Source of the DNA: Aggregatilineales bacterium
Lineage (GTDB): Bacteria > Chloroflexota > Anaerolineae > Aggregatilineales > Phototrophicaceae
Assembly (NCBI GenBank): GCA_030834905.1
Contig: JAUQWZ010000018.1
Span: forward strand, 1-64,000
DNA length: 64,000 bases
Direction: 5' to 3'
In this document: positions 25,176 through 34,383 of the stretch, piece by piece
Numbering within the stretch: position 1 is the stretch's first letter
Layout of the letters: each line of letters begins with the position of its first letter
Translations under genes and position numbers: made by a program
Notes under the pieces: model-generated
The model's database searches: none
What the model saw: the letters and a program-made list of their open reading frames with translations, nothing else
What the model was told of the DNA's origin: nothing

Positions 25176-26234
25176 CTACGCGCCCTGAAGCTCGGCGCGG
25201 GCATCGCGTGCCGGGGTGAAATTGCCGTTGAGGAAGATCGCCTGATCGAGATTCGACAGGGCGCGTTCGCTGTCGCCCATCGCCTCGCGAGCGAGCGCGG
25301 CGTAGTAGAACGTTTCCTCGACATAGTGACCGCCGCCGTCGTTCAGGTTTGCCGCCGCCAGCGCGACCACATCCTCATTGCGCCCCATGTTCAGGTACGC
25401 TTCAAACATGCCAAACTGGTACCAGTTGATGCGCCAGGGCAGCCCGAGATTACGCGCCTGGTCGTAAGCCGTCGCCGCTTCCGAATACATGCCCAGCCCG
25501 ACGAAGTTCGTCCCCATGTTGAACCAATTGAAAGCGTCCTGCTGGTTGGCGATGGTTTCGACGCGGGCGCGTTCGAGCGCGTTTGCCCAGTTCTGCTGCT
25601 CGTCGGCGTCCGTCCCCAGCAGCGCCAGCAGTTCATCTTCACGGTCGGGCGTGTAGAGGACGATGTAAACGCGGTTGAAGTGCCGCCAGTACTCGTTGAC
25701 ATGCTCGTAGCTGTATTCAAGATTGGGACCGTCATAGCTGTCCTGGGTGATGAACACCTGACGAGCATCATCGTAGCCAGCCATCAGCAGGTAGTGTCCC
25801 ATCCAGCCGAGATTTTCGCCCGGCGGATCGTAGCCTTCTTCGGTCAGTACCACGAACTGGTTTGAAATCAGCACCTTGAGTTGATCGAGCGTGCCGCCCT
25901 GCCGGACAAGGGCGCGGATGCTGCCGTCAAGCTGCGTGTTGACGTATTCTGCCATTTGCCAGGGGCTGACGTTCTTATCTTCGGAATTGGGCTTCAGCCA
26001 GTTGGCAGCCACATGCTGGTCGGTGATCGGGTAGTCATAAAAAGACAGTCCCATCGTCAGGGTGGCGGGACCGCAGTTGTTCCAATCCTGATAGATGTGC
26101 GTAATTCCGGTCAGCGTAAAGGCGGGTGGATAGCCGGTCAGGGCGCTGTCTTCAGACTGCGCCAGCGCCGCGCTGACTGCTATCATTATCGTGAGCAGCA
26201 CCGCCCACGTCAGGAGACGAGCTAAACGTTTCAT
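25176..26234 (-). CDS. Secreted C39-like cysteine peptidase with TPR tail
   Basis: The protein has 352 residues. The signal peptide (about 1-25) ends SAALAQ. The papain-like core opens IYQDWNNCGPATLTMGLSFY, with NCGPA as the catalytic Cys segment, and continues with a GHYLLMAGYDD His segment and TQDSYDG as the Asp/Asn partner. This matches C39_2-type peptidases. Residues about 200-350 are helical repeats (NWFNMGTNFVGLGMYSEAA), probably TPR. It should act outside the membrane, cutting a peptide or peptidoglycan cross-bridge; the substrate is unknown. It is not next to a bacteriocin exporter. Confidence 0.78.
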   Translation of the reverse strand: MKRLARLLTWAVLLTIMIAVSAALAQSEDSALTGYPPAFTLTGITHIYQDWNNCGPATLTMGLSFYDYPITDQHVAANWLKPNSEDKNVSPWQMAEYVNTQLDGSIRALVRQGGTLDQLKVLISNQFVVLTEEGYDPPGENLGWMGHYLLMAGYDDARQVFITQDSYDGPNLEYSYEHVNEYWRHFNRVYIVLYTPDREDELLALLGTDADEQQNWANALERARVETIANQQDAFNWFNMGTNFVGLGMYSEAATAYDQARNLGLPWRINWYQFGMFEAYLNMGRNEDVVALAAANLNDGGGHYVEETFYYAALAREAMGDSERALSNLDQAIFLNGNFTPARDARAELQGA

Positions 26235-26394
26235 CGTTACGATGTTTCCTCACTGCTTATGCTTGCAAAGCGCATTGTTCATTATAACTGCCAGAGCGTC
26301 AAGAGTCCTGTGCGGACAGACTACGATTGCCCGACGCTGAATATTTCCAAGAACCCGTAAGAATGTTACAATTATCCACAGGGTGTAATTAACT

Positions 26395-28401
26395 GTGGAT
26401 CTTCCCGCAATGCAGATTGACCATTTAATCGGCAGGCAAATAGCTCACTTCATCGTGCAGGAACGCATCGGGCGCGGTGGCATGGCGACTGTCTACAGCG
26501 CTCGCCAGCCGTCGGTGAACCGGTCAGTTGCGCTGAAGATCATCAATCTTGATCCGGCACTCAGCGAAAATGACGAGTTCCGGCAGCGCTTTGAACAGGA
26601 AGCTAATCTCATCGCTTCGCTGGAACATCTGCATATCCTGCCCGTTTTTGATTACGGCATCATTAACAACGAGGTCGCCTATATTGCCATGCGCCTGCTA
26701 AGCGGCGGCTCGCTGGCAGACCTGCTGCGTCCGGGACCGCTGTCGTTTGACCGCGCCTGCGACATCTTTACCCAGGTCGCTCGCGGGCTGTCTTACGCCC
26801 ACAGCAAAGGCGTCATTCACCGCGACCTGAAGCCGAGTAACATTCTGCTGGACGACACCGGCAATGCCTACCTGACCGACTTCGGGCTTGCCAAGCTGGT
26901 CGAAAATTCGCTCGAACTGACCAAAACCGGCAACATCGTCGGAACGCCGATTTATATGTCACCGGAACAGCTTCGCGGCGAAGCGGTCGATCATCGCTCC
27001 GACATTTACAGTATGGGCGTCATCCTGTATCACATGCTGGTCGGTCACCCGCCGTTTGAATCGTCGGAAAGCAATATGGTATCGGTCATTTACCAGCATC
27101 TGGAGAAGCTGCCGATCCCGCCGAGCCACATCAATCCGAACATTCCAACCGGCGTTGAGCTGGTGGTGCTAACGGCGCTGCAAAAGAACCCGAACAATCG
27201 CTATGACACCGCCAATGAAATGGCGGACGAACTGAATGCCGCGCTGGGGCGCAAGCTGATCAGCACCTCCAGCTATCCCGCCATCGACCCGGTCAGCCGA
27301 CCGAGTTCGAACATCATCGTTTCGCAGGAAATGAAGCCAGTGCGCCCGCTGCCGAAGCTAAACCGCGTGCTGCCGGTGATCATCATCCTGATGGTGCTGG
27401 CAATCGCGATCATCATCACAGCGCCCGCCGCCAGAAAACTGCCCACTGTTCTAGCGGGCGAAATCGGCACCGCCGTCGATGTCCTGCCAAACAGTGACGA
27501 AATTGATCGGGCGCGCGCCGTTCTCGACCCTAACGGCTTCATCGCCTACGTCGCCTGCAATCAGAGCAGCGAATACCATGCTACCCAGGCGCGCGAGATG
27601 GGCGATTTGGCAAGGCAGTACGGCTTGGCATACCAGTTGTACGACGCCGACACCGACGCTTACCGGCAGATTACCCTGCTGGAACGGGCGCGCACCGAAG
27701 GCGCCAGCGCGCTGATCGTCTGCCCGCTGGACGCTCAGCTTCTGCACACATCGCTGATTTCGGCGCAGGATGCTGGCTTGCCGCTGGTGTTCATGCACGC
27801 CGACATCCTCAGCTACGGCGGGATAGTGCTCACCGGCGACGAACGGCTGGTGGGTTTTGAAGCCGGACGCGCGGGCGGCATCATTGCTTCCGAGGCGCTT
27901 GGCGGACAGGCGGACGTTATCGTGCTGGATTATCCCGATGTGCCAGCCATTGTGGTGCGGGCGGATGGTCTGGTTGAGGGGATGCTGGAGGCTGCGCCGG
28001 AGGCAAATATCATCGGGCGTTATCTCGGCGCGACCCGCGATAACGGTTATACTTCCGTTCGCAATCTGATCGATCAAGGCGTGAACTTCAACTTCGTCCT
28101 GAGTATCAACGATGCCGGAGCCTATGGCGCTATCGATGCGCTCGAAGAAGCGAATATTCCGCCAGAGGACGTGTATATCACCAGTGTCGATGCCGAGGCG
28201 CTCGCCCGGCAGTATATCGCCGACGATCACTATCTGCGCGCTTCGGTAGAAGTGAGCCGCGAGGTGTTTTCCGAGGCGGCGATTAATGCCACGGTCAGGC
28301 TTCTTGCCGGAGCAACCCTCCCTGAAACCATCCTCCTTCCCCCGGGCAGCTCAATCACCAAGGATGAAGTGAACGACCCACAGGAAAACCGACTGCAGTA
28401 A
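26395..28401 (+). CDS. Receptor-type Ser/Thr kinase with periplasmic sugar-binding domain, first copy
   Basis: The 668-residue protein has a PknB-type kinase in front. The Gly loop is GRGGMATVY (about 26-34), the Lys segment VALKII (about 46-51), the catalytic HRDLKPSN (about 142-149) and DFG (about 162-164). A membrane helix follows at about 325-345 (VLPVIIILMVLAIAIIIT). The outside part (about 365-655) resembles RbsB/LacI-type periplasmic binding proteins (GFIAYVACNQSSEYHATQ, then ALIVCPLDAQ, ADVIVLDYPDVP, LSINDAGAYGAIDALEEA). The start is a GTG at 26395; an ATG at 26410 is an alternative. The layout suggests a sugar sensed outside triggers phosphorylation inside. A paralogue follows. Confidence 0.85.
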   Translation: MDLPAMQIDHLIGRQIAHFIVQERIGRGGMATVYSARQPSVNRSVALKIINLDPALSENDEFRQRFEQEANLIASLEHLHILPVFDYGIINNEVAYIAMRLLSGGSLADLLRPGPLSFDRACDIFTQVARGLSYAHSKGVIHRDLKPSNILLDDTGNAYLTDFGLAKLVENSLELTKTGNIVGTPIYMSPEQLRGEAVDHRSDIYSMGVILYHMLVGHPPFESSESNMVSVIYQHLEKLPIPPSHINPNIPTGVELVVLTALQKNPNNRYDTANEMADELNAALGRKLISTSSYPAIDPVSRPSSNIIVSQEMKPVRPLPKLNRVLPVIIILMVLAIAIIITAPAARKLPTVLAGEIGTAVDVLPNSDEIDRARAVLDPNGFIAYVACNQSSEYHATQAREMGDLARQYGLAYQLYDADTDAYRQITLLERARTEGASALIVCPLDAQLLHTSLISAQDAGLPLVFMHADILSYGGIVLTGDERLVGFEAGRAGGIIASEALGGQADVIVLDYPDVPAIVVRADGLVEGMLEAAPEANIIGRYLGATRDNGYTSVRNLIDQGVNFNFVLSINDAGAYGAIDALEEANIPPEDVYITSVDAEALARQYIADDHYLRASVEVSREVFSEAAINATVRLLAGATLPETILLPPGSSITKDEVNDPQENRLQ

Positions 28402-28501
28402 AAGCGCAGCCACCCTTTTTCCATTTGTTTCTTGCATTGAATGCCACACTACACTATGCTCATGCTGAACTGTATTACGGTGATGGCGTTCTGTTATTAA
28501 T

Positions 28502-30487
28502 GTGTATCGGGGACGGGAGCCAGCAGCCGTGTTCGCTTCGAATCTATCGGGCAAGCGAATAGGGGATTTTATCCTTGAAGACCGAATCGGGCGCGGCGGT
28601 ATGGCGGTTGTGTACCGCGCGCTCCAGGTATCGGTGAATCGGCATGTTGCCATGAAGATCGTGCCGGTCGATGTCGAGGATGAGCAGCACGACGAGTTTA
28701 ACGCCCGCTTCGAGCTCGAAATCCGCCTGATCGCCTCCCTGGAACACATCCACATTCTGCCGGTCTACGGCTATGGCATCACCGAAGACGAGTACGCCTA
28801 TCTGGCAATGCGGCTGATGCGCGGCGGCACGCTCGCCGACGCGCTGCGCAACGGTCCCCTGCCCCTCGAACGGGCTATCGCCGTCTTCAGCCAGATCGGG
28901 CGCGCCCTCCAGCACGCCCACGAACGGGGCGTCATTCACCGTGATTTGAAGCCCAGCAACATCCTGCTCGATGAAGCTGGCAATGCCTATCTGAGCGATT
29001 TCGGGCTGGCGAAGGTGATCGATCTGTCGCTGGATATCACCAAGTCGGGCAACCTGGTGGGAACGCCGGCGTATGTCGCGCCCGAGCTTGTGCGCGGAGA
29101 ACCGGCGACTGCCAGTTCGGATATTTACAGCTTAGGCGTCATCCTGTTTCACATCCTGACCGGACGCGCCCCGTTTGAACAATCGGAATCGGGCGTGTTG
29201 GCGCTGCTGTATAAGCAGGTCGAACAAGACCCGCCATCGGTGAGAGACATCAACCCGGACATTCCGGCGGCAGTCGAGGCGGTTGTGATGCGGGCGCTGC
29301 GCAAGAACCCGCAGGAACGCTGCGATTCCGCTGAAACGATGGTGCGCGACCTGAACGCCGCCGTCGGGCGCAAAATCAGCACCATGAGCCATTCGGCAGT
29401 TCAATTCACATCGGGATCGTTAATCGCTGCCCCCATCCCGGTCTGGCTGCGGCAGTGGTGGTGGGCGATTGTCCTGGTGATCGCCATTCTGATGCTCGGC
29501 GGCGTTATTATCAGCCGCGCGTCCAGATCGCCGCAGCCCGCCACGATTCTGCGAGGCGAGTACGGGACAATAGATACGGTCACGCCGACAGAGGATGAAA
29601 TACAGACCGCGCGCGAGCAGATTGGCGACAGCGGTTTTATCGCCTATGTTGCCTGCACCCTCGAAGACAATTCGCAGCTCCGGCGCGGAGTCGAGATCGA
29701 ACAAATCGCCGACGAATTCGATCTTGACTACCGGATTTACGACAGCCAGAGCGACATGTATCTCCAGATCACCCATATCAACCGCGCCCAGATGGACGGC
29801 GCAAAAGCCTTTATCATCTGCCCACTCAGCACCGGCGCGCTCGATCAAACCATCGATTCGCTGGCGAGCGCCAGAATTCCGGTGGTCTTTACCACGCTCT
29901 ACCCCGATCCCTACGGCATCAAGCTGGACTCCGACAACTACGACATCGGTCAGCAAATGGGGAATTTTGCCGGGCAGATGATTCTGGATAAGTGGGGTGG
30001 ACGGGCAGCGGTGCTGCCGCTGGGCAACCTCGATTTTCCCGCCAGCGATCTCCGGTTGGACGGCGCTGAAGCTGCCATCCTGGCGCTGGCACCGGAAACG
30101 ACGATCCTGCCGCGCCAGCAGGGGCTTACGCGCGAAGAAGCCTACCGAACGGTTCACCGCCTGCTCGAACAGGGCAGTGAGGTGAACCTGATCGCTGCCG
30201 TCAACGATGCCGGTGCTACAGGCGCGGTGGATGCCCTGCGAGAAGCCGGAATTTCACCGAACGCGGTCGATATCATCGGCGTAAACGCCGAAGGCTCGAT
30301 TCTCGATCTGATACGAACTGGCGAATATGTGCGCGGCACAGTCCCGGTTCAGCGAGAGCAGCTTTCGCGCCTGGCAGTCTATGGGGTGATCAAACAGCTT
30401 GCCGGCGCGGTCACACCCGAGCTGTATACCTATCCAGCGGGGGATATCATTACGGCGGAAACGCTGGCGCTTCAGTCTTCGGATTAG
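28502..30487 (+). CDS. Receptor-type Ser/Thr kinase with periplasmic sugar-binding domain, second copy
   Basis: The 661-residue protein shares the order of the previous gene. The Gly loop is GRGGMAVVY, the Lys segment VAMKIV and the catalytic HRDLKPSN (about 146). DFG follows at about 166, a helix at about 320-340 (WWAIVLVIAILMLGGVII), then an RbsB-like outside domain (about 365-655, with GFIAYVACTLEDNSQL, IICPLSTGAL, AAVLPLGNLDFP and VNDAGATGAVDALREA). The kinase halves are more alike than the sensors, so the copies may perceive different ligands. The start may be GTG at 28502 or GTG at 28529, the latter with GGGAG upstream. It precedes two sugar-type permease genes. Confidence 0.85.
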   Translation: MYRGREPAAVFASNLSGKRIGDFILEDRIGRGGMAVVYRALQVSVNRHVAMKIVPVDVEDEQHDEFNARFELEIRLIASLEHIHILPVYGYGITEDEYAYLAMRLMRGGTLADALRNGPLPLERAIAVFSQIGRALQHAHERGVIHRDLKPSNILLDEAGNAYLSDFGLAKVIDLSLDITKSGNLVGTPAYVAPELVRGEPATASSDIYSLGVILFHILTGRAPFEQSESGVLALLYKQVEQDPPSVRDINPDIPAAVEAVVMRALRKNPQERCDSAETMVRDLNAAVGRKISTMSHSAVQFTSGSLIAAPIPVWLRQWWWAIVLVIAILMLGGVIISRASRSPQPATILRGEYGTIDTVTPTEDEIQTAREQIGDSGFIAYVACTLEDNSQLRRGVEIEQIADEFDLDYRIYDSQSDMYLQITHINRAQMDGAKAFIICPLSTGALDQTIDSLASARIPVVFTTLYPDPYGIKLDSDNYDIGQQMGNFAGQMILDKWGGRAAVLPLGNLDFPASDLRLDGAEAAILALAPETTILPRQQGLTREEAYRTVHRLLEQGSEVNLIAAVNDAGATGAVDALREAGISPNAVDIIGVNAEGSILDLIRTGEYVRGTVPVQREQLSRLAVYGVIKQLAGAVTPELYTYPAGDIITAETLALQSSD

Positions 30488-30601
30488 CCGCGCCCTGCCC
30501 GACGCGCGAAGTTAAGGTTGCTTAAAGAGATTCTGCGCTGGCTTTATTTCAGCCGCGTTGCTCGTTACAATTACGCCATTGACCGTACAGACAACCCGAT
30601 A

Positions 30602-32257
30602 ATGGCGGCAATCACACAAACACCCAGGACATCTTCCCGCAGGATGCGCATTCTCCGCGAAAATCTGACCGCGTATGCGTTCCTCCTGCCTGCCATAATC
30701 CTCATCTTTCTGTTTGGCATCTTTCCGGTTGCGTTTGCCTTCTTCGTCAGCCTGCACCGCTGGCGGCGCTTCCCAGACGAATATATCGGCTTGGCGAATT
30801 ACGTGCGGGCGCTGGACGACCTCACCTACGTGTTGTTCTTCTGGCTGGCGCTGGGGGCGTTCGCCTTCGCGCTGCTCCAGGTGCGCAAGCTGTGGTTGAG
30901 CCGGGAGCGCGGCAAAGGACTGAGCTATCTGGTTCCCGGACTGGCGAACGGCGGGGCGATCTTCCTGTTCGTCAACTGGCTAACGATCCTGCTGCCGCTG
31001 ATCCTCGATATCCCCAACCGCATTCGCGGGCAGGAGCGCGTGCAGGGGTTGTTCATCAGCGAATTATTCGTCAGCCTGCGGGTTCCCGAAGCGACCGAAG
31101 CTGGCAATCTGTTTCTGCTTGGCGCGGTCGCGGCAGCGCTGATTTCGTTCGTCTGGTGGCGCGTCGTCAAAGGTGATGAACCGGGACACCTGCTTTCGCT
31201 GGCGACGATTGCCGCCACCTTTGCCATCGCCGGGGCGCTGACGATGCAGCTTACGGTGACCGAGATTCAGCTTGCCGTCGAAGCCGCGCGCGAAAGCGGC
31301 GAAGCGCTGCCGATCTGGTCGCAGATCATCCTGATCAGTCTTGGCGCGCTGGCACTGGCGGGAGCGTATCTCCTCTGGCAGCGGGCGGTGCGTCAGGATG
31401 GCAACCGAAGCTTCGCCATTCAGGCGCTGATCGCGCTGCTGCTGATCGGCGGCGGCTATCTGCTGATCGCTGAAATACCGCGCGCGCTGACGAACGCCGA
31501 TCCCAACGTCTGGCAGGGTCTGAACGTAACCGCGATGTTCGCCATCGGCACAGTGCCGTTTCAATTAGGGATCGGGCTGCTGGCAGCCTACCTGCTGTTT
31601 CAGAACGTCAAGGGCAAGTCGTTTTTCCGCATCGTCTACTTCCTGCCCTACATCATGCCGTTTGTCGCCACGGCAATTGTGTTCAACATCCTGTTCTCGC
31701 ACCGCCCCACGTCGCCCGCCAACCACCTGCTCAACCTGTTCGCGCTCCCCGCTCAGAAGTGGCTGCTGGAGCCGACTGGCATCATCAAGCTGATTTTTGG
31801 CGCGCAGGTGCCGGATTTCCTGGTCGGTCCCGGGCTGGCGCTGGTGGTGATCATGATTTATACCACCTGGACGTATATCGGCTATGACGCGGTCGTGTTT
31901 CTGGCTGGCTTGGGCAGCATTCCCGGCGAGCTTTACGAAGCCGCCCGCATCGACGGTGCTTCGGAATGGGGGCTGTTCCGTCACATCACCCTGCCGCTGC
32001 TCTCGCCGACCACCTTTTTCCTGACGCTCATCGCCATCATCGGGACGTTTCGCGCCTTCACGCAAATCTGGATTATGCGTAATCCCGCCAATCAAACGGC
32101 GGTCGATACGCTGGGCGTGAATATCTTTGAGACGGTGCGCGCCACCGATCCCAACATGGGCTACGGGTCGGCAATGTCATTTGTTCTTTTTGGCGTCATC
32201 CTCCTGCTGACGCTGTTCCAGAACCGCTTTATGGGAAGTCGCGTGAATTATGGCTGA
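30602..32257 (+). CDS. MalF-type ABC sugar permease with an inserted multi-helix region
   Basis: From the ATG at 30602 this is about 551 residues, much longer than typical 290-residue MalF-like proteins. After a first helix (about 18-38) come several extra helices (about 70-90, 115-140, 180-195, 205-245, 260-280, 290-310). The normal core follows, with the EAA loop EAARIDGASEWGLFRHITLP at about 440-460. The MalG-type gene overlaps its end by eight bases. No binding protein or ATPase gene is adjacent, so these must be supplied from elsewhere. A start at 30518 is also open but unsupported by a ribosome site. Confidence 0.82.
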   Translation: MAAITQTPRTSSRRMRILRENLTAYAFLLPAIILIFLFGIFPVAFAFFVSLHRWRRFPDEYIGLANYVRALDDLTYVLFFWLALGAFAFALLQVRKLWLSRERGKGLSYLVPGLANGGAIFLFVNWLTILLPLILDIPNRIRGQERVQGLFISELFVSLRVPEATEAGNLFLLGAVAAALISFVWWRVVKGDEPGHLLSLATIAATFAIAGALTMQLTVTEIQLAVEAARESGEALPIWSQIILISLGALALAGAYLLWQRAVRQDGNRSFAIQALIALLLIGGGYLLIAEIPRALTNADPNVWQGLNVTAMFAIGTVPFQLGIGLLAAYLLFQNVKGKSFFRIVYFLPYIMPFVATAIVFNILFSHRPTSPANHLLNLFALPAQKWLLEPTGIIKLIFGAQVPDFLVGPGLALVVIMIYTTWTYIGYDAVVFLAGLGSIPGELYEAARIDGASEWGLFRHITLPLLSPTTFFLTLIAIIGTFRAFTQIWIMRNPANQTAVDTLGVNIFETVRATDPNMGYGSAMSFVLFGVILLLTLFQNRFMGSRVNYG

Positions 32258-33155
32258 TGCAGCTCGCCCGATAGACCTGACCGGCAGGCAGACCGCCGCC
32301 CAGCGCCGCCCGATCCGCTGGGGGCGAATCCTCATCTATGCGCTGCTGATCCTCGGATTAATCCAGGCGGTCTTTCCGTTCCTGTGGATGTTAAGCGCGT
32401 CGTTCATGAGTCTGGCGGAAGTCACCTTCGGCTATCTGCTGCCATCGGAACTACGCTTTCAGAACTACGTGTCGGCATGGGAACAGGCGAATTTCAGCCA
32501 GTTCATGTGGAACAGCATCCGTATCACCATCATCACCCTCATCGGGCAGATGCTGGTCTGCATACCAGCCGCCTATGCGTTCGCGCGGATGAAGTTCTTT
32601 GGGCGCAACGTCCTGTTTGGCATTATGCTTTCGACGCTGATGATCCCCGAAGTGGCGACGTTTATCCCCAACTACCTGACCGTGATCTGGATTGGTCGCC
32701 TGAGCGACAACCTGATCGGGCTGCCGTGGCTGAACAACTGGCCCGCGCTGACGATCCCGTTCATGGCGTCGGCGTTCACCATCTTCCTGCTGCGCCAGTT
32801 CTTCGTCCAGCTTCCTGACGAACTGTGGGACGCGGCGCGGATTGACGGCGCGGGGCACGTCCGCTATCTCACATCAGTGGTCATTCCGCTGTCGAAAGCG
32901 CCGATCATGACCAGCATCACCTTCGCCTTCATCGGCGCGTGGAATGCGCTGCTGTGGCCCCTGATGGTGACGCAGACCGACGCCTGGCGTCCGGTTGCCG
33001 TCGGGCTGACGAAGTTCGTTTCGACCGACGCGCCAAACGAGCTTCACCTGCAAATGGCGGCAGGCGTGATGATGATCATCCCCATCCTCATAATGTACTT
33101 TTTTACTCAGAGGCAGTTCACCGAGGGCATCGCCAGCAGCGGCTTGAAGGGGTAA
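32250..33155 (+). CDS. MalG-type ABC sugar permease
   Basis: The 301-residue inner-membrane protein has six predicted helices. Its first is at about 28-50 (ILGLIQAVFPFLWMLSASFM), and the EAA loop is at about 190-210 (LWDAARIDGAGHVRYLTSVV). It pairs with the MalF-type protein, whose gene it overlaps (30602-32257). The substrate is probably a saccharide or polyol by family. It ends the four-gene run that starts with the two receptor kinases. Confidence 0.88.
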   Translation: MADAARPIDLTGRQTAAQRRPIRWGRILIYALLILGLIQAVFPFLWMLSASFMSLAEVTFGYLLPSELRFQNYVSAWEQANFSQFMWNSIRITIITLIGQMLVCIPAAYAFARMKFFGRNVLFGIMLSTLMIPEVATFIPNYLTVIWIGRLSDNLIGLPWLNNWPALTIPFMASAFTIFLLRQFFVQLPDELWDAARIDGAGHVRYLTSVVIPLSKAPIMTSITFAFIGAWNALLWPLMVTQTDAWRPVAVGLTKFVSTDAPNELHLQMAAGVMMIIPILIMYFFTQRQFTEGIASSGLKG

Positions 33156-33234
33156 TTTACCCGATTTATTTGTGGATATTCAGACTCGGACTACGGGAAC
33201 ACTTGAGGGACTTTGAGGATCACTGCCTTCTGCA

Positions 33235-34383
33235 TTAATCATTATTGTAATTGAACTCTGCTTTACTTTGGGTGACTATTTCATCCATTACAACCTGTAA
33301 ATTATTGGCATTGACGACTTCGCGAAAAGCTGCAACTAAGTCATGCACATTAATAATGTCTTCAACCGCATTCATATATGAATGTACAATTGTATCGACT
33401 TTGTATTTTGCGACTGCCTGCCTCCTTATTGCTTCCCTTATCTGATCACGCGACTCGAGTGACTTCACCACGAACGTAACTGGAAATCGCTGCACTTTAT
33501 CAATGTCCAAAAAATACTTATTCAAGTCACTAGTCTCTGTGACTTGGAAAAACCGTCCTAAAGGTCTCATTACGAAGTCAATTCCACCATCGTTTGCATT
33601 GGTTCGTCCTGTCTTATACAGGACTAAGATTTCTTCAGTGACGGAATCTCTCGTTTCACCAATCCACACAGTTTCGTTTCCATATTTCGCTTTCAAAACA
33701 GCATAGCTCACTATTTCAAAAATACGTGCATCGACGTCAAGCTGCAATTGCTGAATGACGAAATCGACAGCTCTATTAGGATCCTGTTCGCCTAACTTGG
33801 CAATCTGACGACAGGTTTCAAGAAAACCTTCGAAAGCAGCCATTTTAGCGGCAACATAAGCATCAATAATCTCAATGATAGCAGGTGCAATGTTATAAGT
33901 ATGATCTACTCCATTGCTCTGGCGAATCTGCACATGCAAAAGATCTTCCTGAATCCAATACCTCTGGGCTGCAACGTCTCTCACAATGGGTTGCTTCCCT
34001 ATGTGCGGATAGAATTTCTTGAATTCGTCATTAAGCCGCGAGTTTAAGGCATGATTCTGCAATTTCGAGCCAAATGGTAATTCACGTTGTCTTCTAAATA
34101 AGTCTGTGAAGCGGGCACCTTCATATCTGGAATATGGTATTCCCGCAATGCCATCATAGAAGCCCTTTTCTAGATAATCTTCGACAATAACATATAAGGC
34201 ATAGTGGTTAGCAAACGCGCCGCGTGCTTTTGAGCCACGATTTGCTGATTTTGTCTTCGTGTTCAGGTAACCTAATAGAGGGGATGCCGCGAATACATCT
34301 TCCGCGTATTCCTTGTAGTGATACCTGAGAATGTCAATGATTTTCTCTGTAAACGCATGGCATACTATTTGAAGTCTAGGCAT
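33235..34383 (-). CDS. Putative type II restriction endonuclease, partner of the YhdJ-like methylase
   Basis: This 382-residue protein is encoded in visibly AT-rich DNA, unlike its neighbours. Its start overlaps the methylase stop by eight bases, the typical coupling of restriction-modification genes. I see no textbook PD-(D/E)xK motif, but a DGGIDFVMRPLGRFFQVTE segment (about 255-273) has the D...E spacing of such nucleases with a Val-Thr-Glu in place of ExK. The methylase context predicts cleavage at or near ATGCAT. The family is not recognised from the sequence itself; the call rests mainly on context. Confidence 0.6.
   Translation of the reverse strand: MPRLQIVCHAFTEKIIDILRYHYKEYAEDVFAASPLLGYLNTKTKSANRGSKARGAFANHYALYVIVEDYLEKGFYDGIAGIPYSRYEGARFTDLFRRQRELPFGSKLQNHALNSRLNDEFKKFYPHIGKQPIVRDVAAQRYWIQEDLLHVQIRQSNGVDHTYNIAPAIIEIIDAYVAAKMAAFEGFLETCRQIAKLGEQDPNRAVDFVIQQLQLDVDARIFEIVSYAVLKAKYGNETVWIGETRDSVTEEILVLYKTGRTNANDGGIDFVMRPLGRFFQVTETSDLNKYFLDIDKVQRFPVTFVVKSLESRDQIREAIRRQAVAKYKVDTIVHSYMNAVEDIINVHDLVAAFREVVNANNLQVVMDEIVTQSKAEFNYNND

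Noticed and set aside
26395..30487. The kinase binding domains as the binding proteins of the MalF/MalG permeases
   Set aside because: They are fused to kinases and of the RbsB-like class, which does not pair with MalF/MalG permeases. They are better read as sensors.
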